From the NCBI RefSeq assembly GCF_000732625.1, contig NZ_JPJI01000032.1:1555180-1619179 (forward strand): a DNA stretch of 64,000 bases, in the 5' to 3' direction. This DNA is from Nonlabens ulvanivorans (lineage in GTDB: Bacteria; Bacteroidota; Bacteroidia; Flavobacteriales; Flavobacteriaceae). Position numbers and translations under genes: made by a program. This document shows positions 61,518 to 64,000 of this stretch, piece after piece (the stretch's first letter is position 1; every line of letters starts with the position of its first letter). The notes under the pieces were generated by a model. The model ran no database searches and was not told the origin of the DNA. It saw only the letters and a list, made by a program, of their open reading frames with translations.

Positions 61518-63890
61518 ATGAATATGTTACCTGAAGATTTTATGATGGAAGTTACCTTAAGTTTTCATAAGGTAATAGATCATTATAGGGAACGTCTCAA
61601 GACCGAGACCAATCCTATTGCAATTGCATTTCTTACTGCTACGTTAGATTATGTAAGCAACCATCCACGATTAGAAGAAGGATTACAGGTTGAAGAGATT
61701 GAGCAAGAGAAAGAAGTCATAAATACTTTATTATCAGATCTTTTTCCAAGAGCTTTAACACTTAACGAAATAAAAGCAGCAACGGTACCATTTTCTGATT
61801 TCTTATTCAATAAATCAGAACGCTTTGAAAATTTATTATCTCATATTAAAGATGAGAAATTTTCACTTCTTTCTAACACAGACTTTGACTATTTCACTAT
61901 GGCAAGCGGCGTTATACTTAAGGATGTATACAATGCTCAAATCGATTTAAGTAAACCTTTACATTGTCAAATACCTGATGGAAATGGTAATTTAAAAACT
62001 TATCGCATCACTTACAATGCAGATTTTGTTGAAGTAGCCCTTAAGGATGAAAAGTACAGACTGACAGATGTTGATATTAAAGAGTTATTGCGCAATCCGG
62101 AAAACAAAAAATTATGGAAATCTAAGTTCCCTAAGAATAGTTACACATTTAAAGGGTTCGGTATCATCAGTCTTACTGATGTAACTATGGATAACGCTAT
62201 TTCAGATTTAAAAACAGTTTTACTTGGTAATTTAGGTGAAAAGTCAAATCATGAGACAGAAAAAGTAGAAAAGATATTCAAGCAAATGTTCAATATGGAG
62301 GATTTGCATGTTGGGTTTACTATTTATAATAATGTAGACATGCTTTTTGAAAATATGGTTTATAGTGATTCAAGCAGTTTTTTACTAGGCTCTAGTCACG
62401 AAAAAAATTGTAATAATGCTCTTTGTGCAGATTCATATGCTCATCTTTTAAGAGATTTTACACCGCTAGTTATAACGGACGTTAAAAATTATCGCGATAA
62501 CATTGAAAACACTTTTCTACCTGATAATTTAATTGAGGCTGGTTTTAATAGTGCTATATTTTATCCTATATCTCACGAAGGTAGATTGCTAGGTATATTA
62601 GAACTAGCCAGCTATACACCATATTTGTTAAACACGTTTAATGCCCAGAAATTAGAAGGTATTTCAGACTATCTTAAAATGGCTTTAATCCGTTCAGAGC
62701 AAGAATATGAGACTACTATTAAAGCACTTATACAAACAGAATGTACATCTATTCATCCTAGTGTGCAGTGGAAATTTGAACAAGAAGCTCGTAGGCTGAT
62801 TAGATCGCGAGCAGAGTCTTCAGATAACAATTTTAATGATTTAGTATTTGAAGATGTCAGTCCCTTATATGGGCAAATTGACGTGGTAGGTAGTAGTGAT
62901 GCACGTAATGAAGCGATTAAAACCGACTTAATATCACAACTCGAATTGGTCAGTGAGATATTCGCTTTCGCGAAAGCGAATGAACCATTACCTATTTATG
63001 ATCAAATTATTCATAGGATCCACAAATTCCAAGTCGAACTTGAGTTGAATAGCATTAATGCAAATACCGAACGTGAGATAATTAGTATACTTGAAAGTGA
63101 AGTAAATCCTTTTATGGTTCATATTAAGGATTTATCTAAGAAATTAAAACAGCTCGTCACAGATTATGAAAATACTTTAAATCATGACTCTGGCGTTGTC
63201 TTCACTAATAGAGATAATTACGACACAACAGTTCAGGTTGTTAATGAAAGACTAGCTCGTTTCTTAGACCGTAAGCAAAAGGAAGCTCAGGAAATTTATC
63301 CTCATTTCTTTGAACGCTATAAAACTGACGGTGTAGAGCACAACATATATGTAGGATCTAGTATTGTAAGAGGTCAATCTTACAATCCGGTCTATTTATA
63401 TAACCTTAGATTATGGCAGTTACAGACCATGATACAGATGGAAAATAAATTTTATCAGTATCAAGAGAGTCTTCCTGTTCAAATAGAGGCAGCGTCTATG
63501 ATTTTAGTCTTTGGTAATACGTTAAGTATTCGATACCGTATTGATGAGAAACGTTTTGATGTCGACGGAGCTTATAACGCAAGGTATGAGGTGATTAAAA
63601 AGAGAATTGATAAAGCAAATATCAAAGGAACTCAAGAAAGAATTACCCAAAAAGGTAAAATTTCAATCATCTATACAAATCATGAGAGCGAACTGGAGTA
63701 CTTAAGATACATATCATTTCTTCAAGATCAAAAATATCTCAACGATAAAATCGAACTACTCGAACTAGAAGACGTACAAGGTGTTATAGGTCTTAAAGCG
63801 ATACGAGTAGGCGTGCTTTACAACAAAAAATCTGAAGATAAAAAACGTCTTACCTTTAAGGATTTGTTGCAGGAATTACATCAACAATAG
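61518..63890 (+). CDS. GAF-domain protein of unknown output
   Basis: 790 aa, cytoplasmic. Residues 1-200 carry no known domain. About 235-395 form a GAF domain ('LHVGFTIYNNVDMLFENMVYSD', 'YAHLLRDFTPLVITDVKNY', 'AGFNSAIFYPISHEGRLLGILELASYTP'). The remainder is long helical stretches without kinase, cyclase or phosphodiesterase motifs. The palindrome encodes A-F-A-K-A in a helix. A second ATG at 61524 could be the start. Its last 35 bp overlap the convergent membrane-protein gene. Confidence 0.85.
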   Translation: MNMLPEDFMMEVTLSFHKVIDHYRERLKTETNPIAIAFLTATLDYVSNHPRLEEGLQVEEIEQEKEVINTLLSDLFPRALTLNEIKAATVPFSDFLFNKSERFENLLSHIKDEKFSLLSNTDFDYFTMASGVILKDVYNAQIDLSKPLHCQIPDGNGNLKTYRITYNADFVEVALKDEKYRLTDVDIKELLRNPENKKLWKSKFPKNSYTFKGFGIISLTDVTMDNAISDLKTVLLGNLGEKSNHETEKVEKIFKQMFNMEDLHVGFTIYNNVDMLFENMVYSDSSSFLLGSSHEKNCNNALCADSYAHLLRDFTPLVITDVKNYRDNIENTFLPDNLIEAGFNSAIFYPISHEGRLLGILELASYTPYLLNTFNAQKLEGISDYLKMALIRSEQEYETTIKALIQTECTSIHPSVQWKFEQEARRLIRSRAESSDNNFNDLVFEDVSPLYGQIDVVGSSDARNEAIKTDLISQLELVSEIFAFAKANEPLPIYDQIIHRIHKFQVELELNSINANTEREIISILESEVNPFMVHIKDLSKKLKQLVTDYENTLNHDSGVVFTNRDNYDTTVQVVNERLARFLDRKQKEAQEIYPHFFERYKTDGVEHNIYVGSSIVRGQSYNPVYLYNLRLWQLQTMIQMENKFYQYQESLPVQIEAASMILVFGNTLSIRYRIDEKRFDVDGAYNARYEVIKKRIDKANIKGTQERITQKGKISIIYTNHESELEYLRYISFLQDQKYLNDKIELLELEDVQGVIGLKAIRVGVLYNKKSEDKKRLTFKDLLQELHQQ
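62963..62978. repeat. Iterated palindrome, inside the GAF-domain gene
   Basis: Exact core with TT/AA flanks, TTCGCTTTCGCGAAAGCGAA; frame reads F-A-F-A-K-A. Confidence 0.95.
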
Positions 63891-64000
63891 AGTCTAGATC
63901 GAGTAGGGCAAAGGCAATAACAAACGCAAGTACTGATCCTATAATTCCTATCATAAAGATGGTATAAGTAAGCCTTAATAATTTGTATTTTCTTGCAAGT
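63856..64000 (-). CDS. C-terminus of a probable Pycsar-effector-family (DUF5706) membrane protein
   Basis: A minus-strand frame enters from the right edge and stops at TAA 63858-63856. The 47 visible residues read 'LARKYKLLRLTYTIFMIGI' then 'IGSVLAFVIAFALLDLD'. This RKYKLLR-x-Y-x-FM-G-x-x-SV pattern before a final membrane helix is what I remember from DUF5706 proteins, which in Bacteroidota are often joined to an HD domain. The catalytic part, if any, lies outside the window. Confidence 0.5.
   Translation of the reverse strand, partial: LARKYKLLRLTYTIFMIGIIGSVLAFVIAFALLDLDSIVDVIPATNP

Noticed and set aside
7083-62978. The palindrome as parS, a ter-site family or a single regulon operator
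   Set aside because: parS sites are few and near the origin, ter sites are directional, and operators would not be placed inside unrelated coding regions as often as between genes.
61518-63890. GAF protein as a Pycsar or CBASS cyclase
   Set aside because: No nucleotidyl-cyclase or CD-NTase motifs are present; only a GAF domain and helical regions can be seen.

Overview
The window is low-GC, densely packed chromosomal DNA from a member of the Bacteroidota, most likely a marine Flavobacteriaceae (Nonlabens/Dokdonia-like; the genus is inference). The signs are family content (DUF4290, DUF493, START-like domain, DUF5723, DUF4920, TlpA/DUF4369 lipoproteins, a long secreted protein of the type-IX-secretion kind), promoters of the Bacteroidota form TTG-N19..21-TAnnTTTG, and the absence of Shine-Dalgarno sites. 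No prophage, insertion sequence, CRISPR array, rRNA operon or defence island is visible. One tRNA (CAT anticodon) is present.

Layout. 1-1628: the 5' part of a large secreted protein, divergent from a LacI-type regulator (1852-2865). 2.9-12 kb: tRNA, START-like protein, class IV aminotransferase, YqgE, HU, an AAA_28-recQ-fmt operon, DUF493, DUF4290 and murA (a naturally Asp-type, predicted fosfomycin-insensitive enzyme). 12-24.6 kb: RNA modification genes, a TlpA lipoprotein, an HTH regulator, carbonic anhydrase, a hydrolase, a small membrane/tsaC operon, an aldehyde dehydrogenase paired with a signal-less THI5-like binding protein, and a run of small hypothetical proteins. 24.6-30 kb: a complete vitamin B12 uptake locus, with btuFCD on the minus strand divergent from a riboswitch-controlled TonB receptor. 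30-35.6 kb: esterase, a NarL-type two-component pair and a lipoprotein M49 peptidase. 35.7-47 kb: DUF5723, MazG-like, ilvE, DUF4920-mnmD, thioredoxin, rlmH, nadC-brkB, a chalcone-isomerase-like protein, DUF2147 and priA. 47-53 kb: DUF808 and a light-damage cluster on the minus strand (SRPBCC, SDR, class I photolyase, second photolyase/cryptochrome). 53.8-64 kb: csbD-pterin dehydratase, yebC, LysM, acpH, glmM, lipid A-type acyltransferase, rhomboid, TlpA, a GAF protein, and the C-terminus of a probable Pycsar-effector-family membrane protein at the right edge.

The most striking non-gene signal is a short perfect palindrome with core CGCTTTCGCGAAAGCG. It occurs 11 times exactly and 3 more times in degenerate form. 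It sits both between genes and inside genes, stays open in all three reading frames, and is spaced far more evenly (about every 5 kb) than chance would give. It behaves like a genome-wide highly iterated palindrome (chromosome organisation, DNA uptake or a REP-like element) and not like a local regulatory site. Other points worth attention are terminator U-runs that touch the next gene's ATG in three places, an 18-bp inverted repeat at the same distance upstream of two unrelated genes, and an SDR in the photolyase cluster that lacks its catalytic tyrosine.
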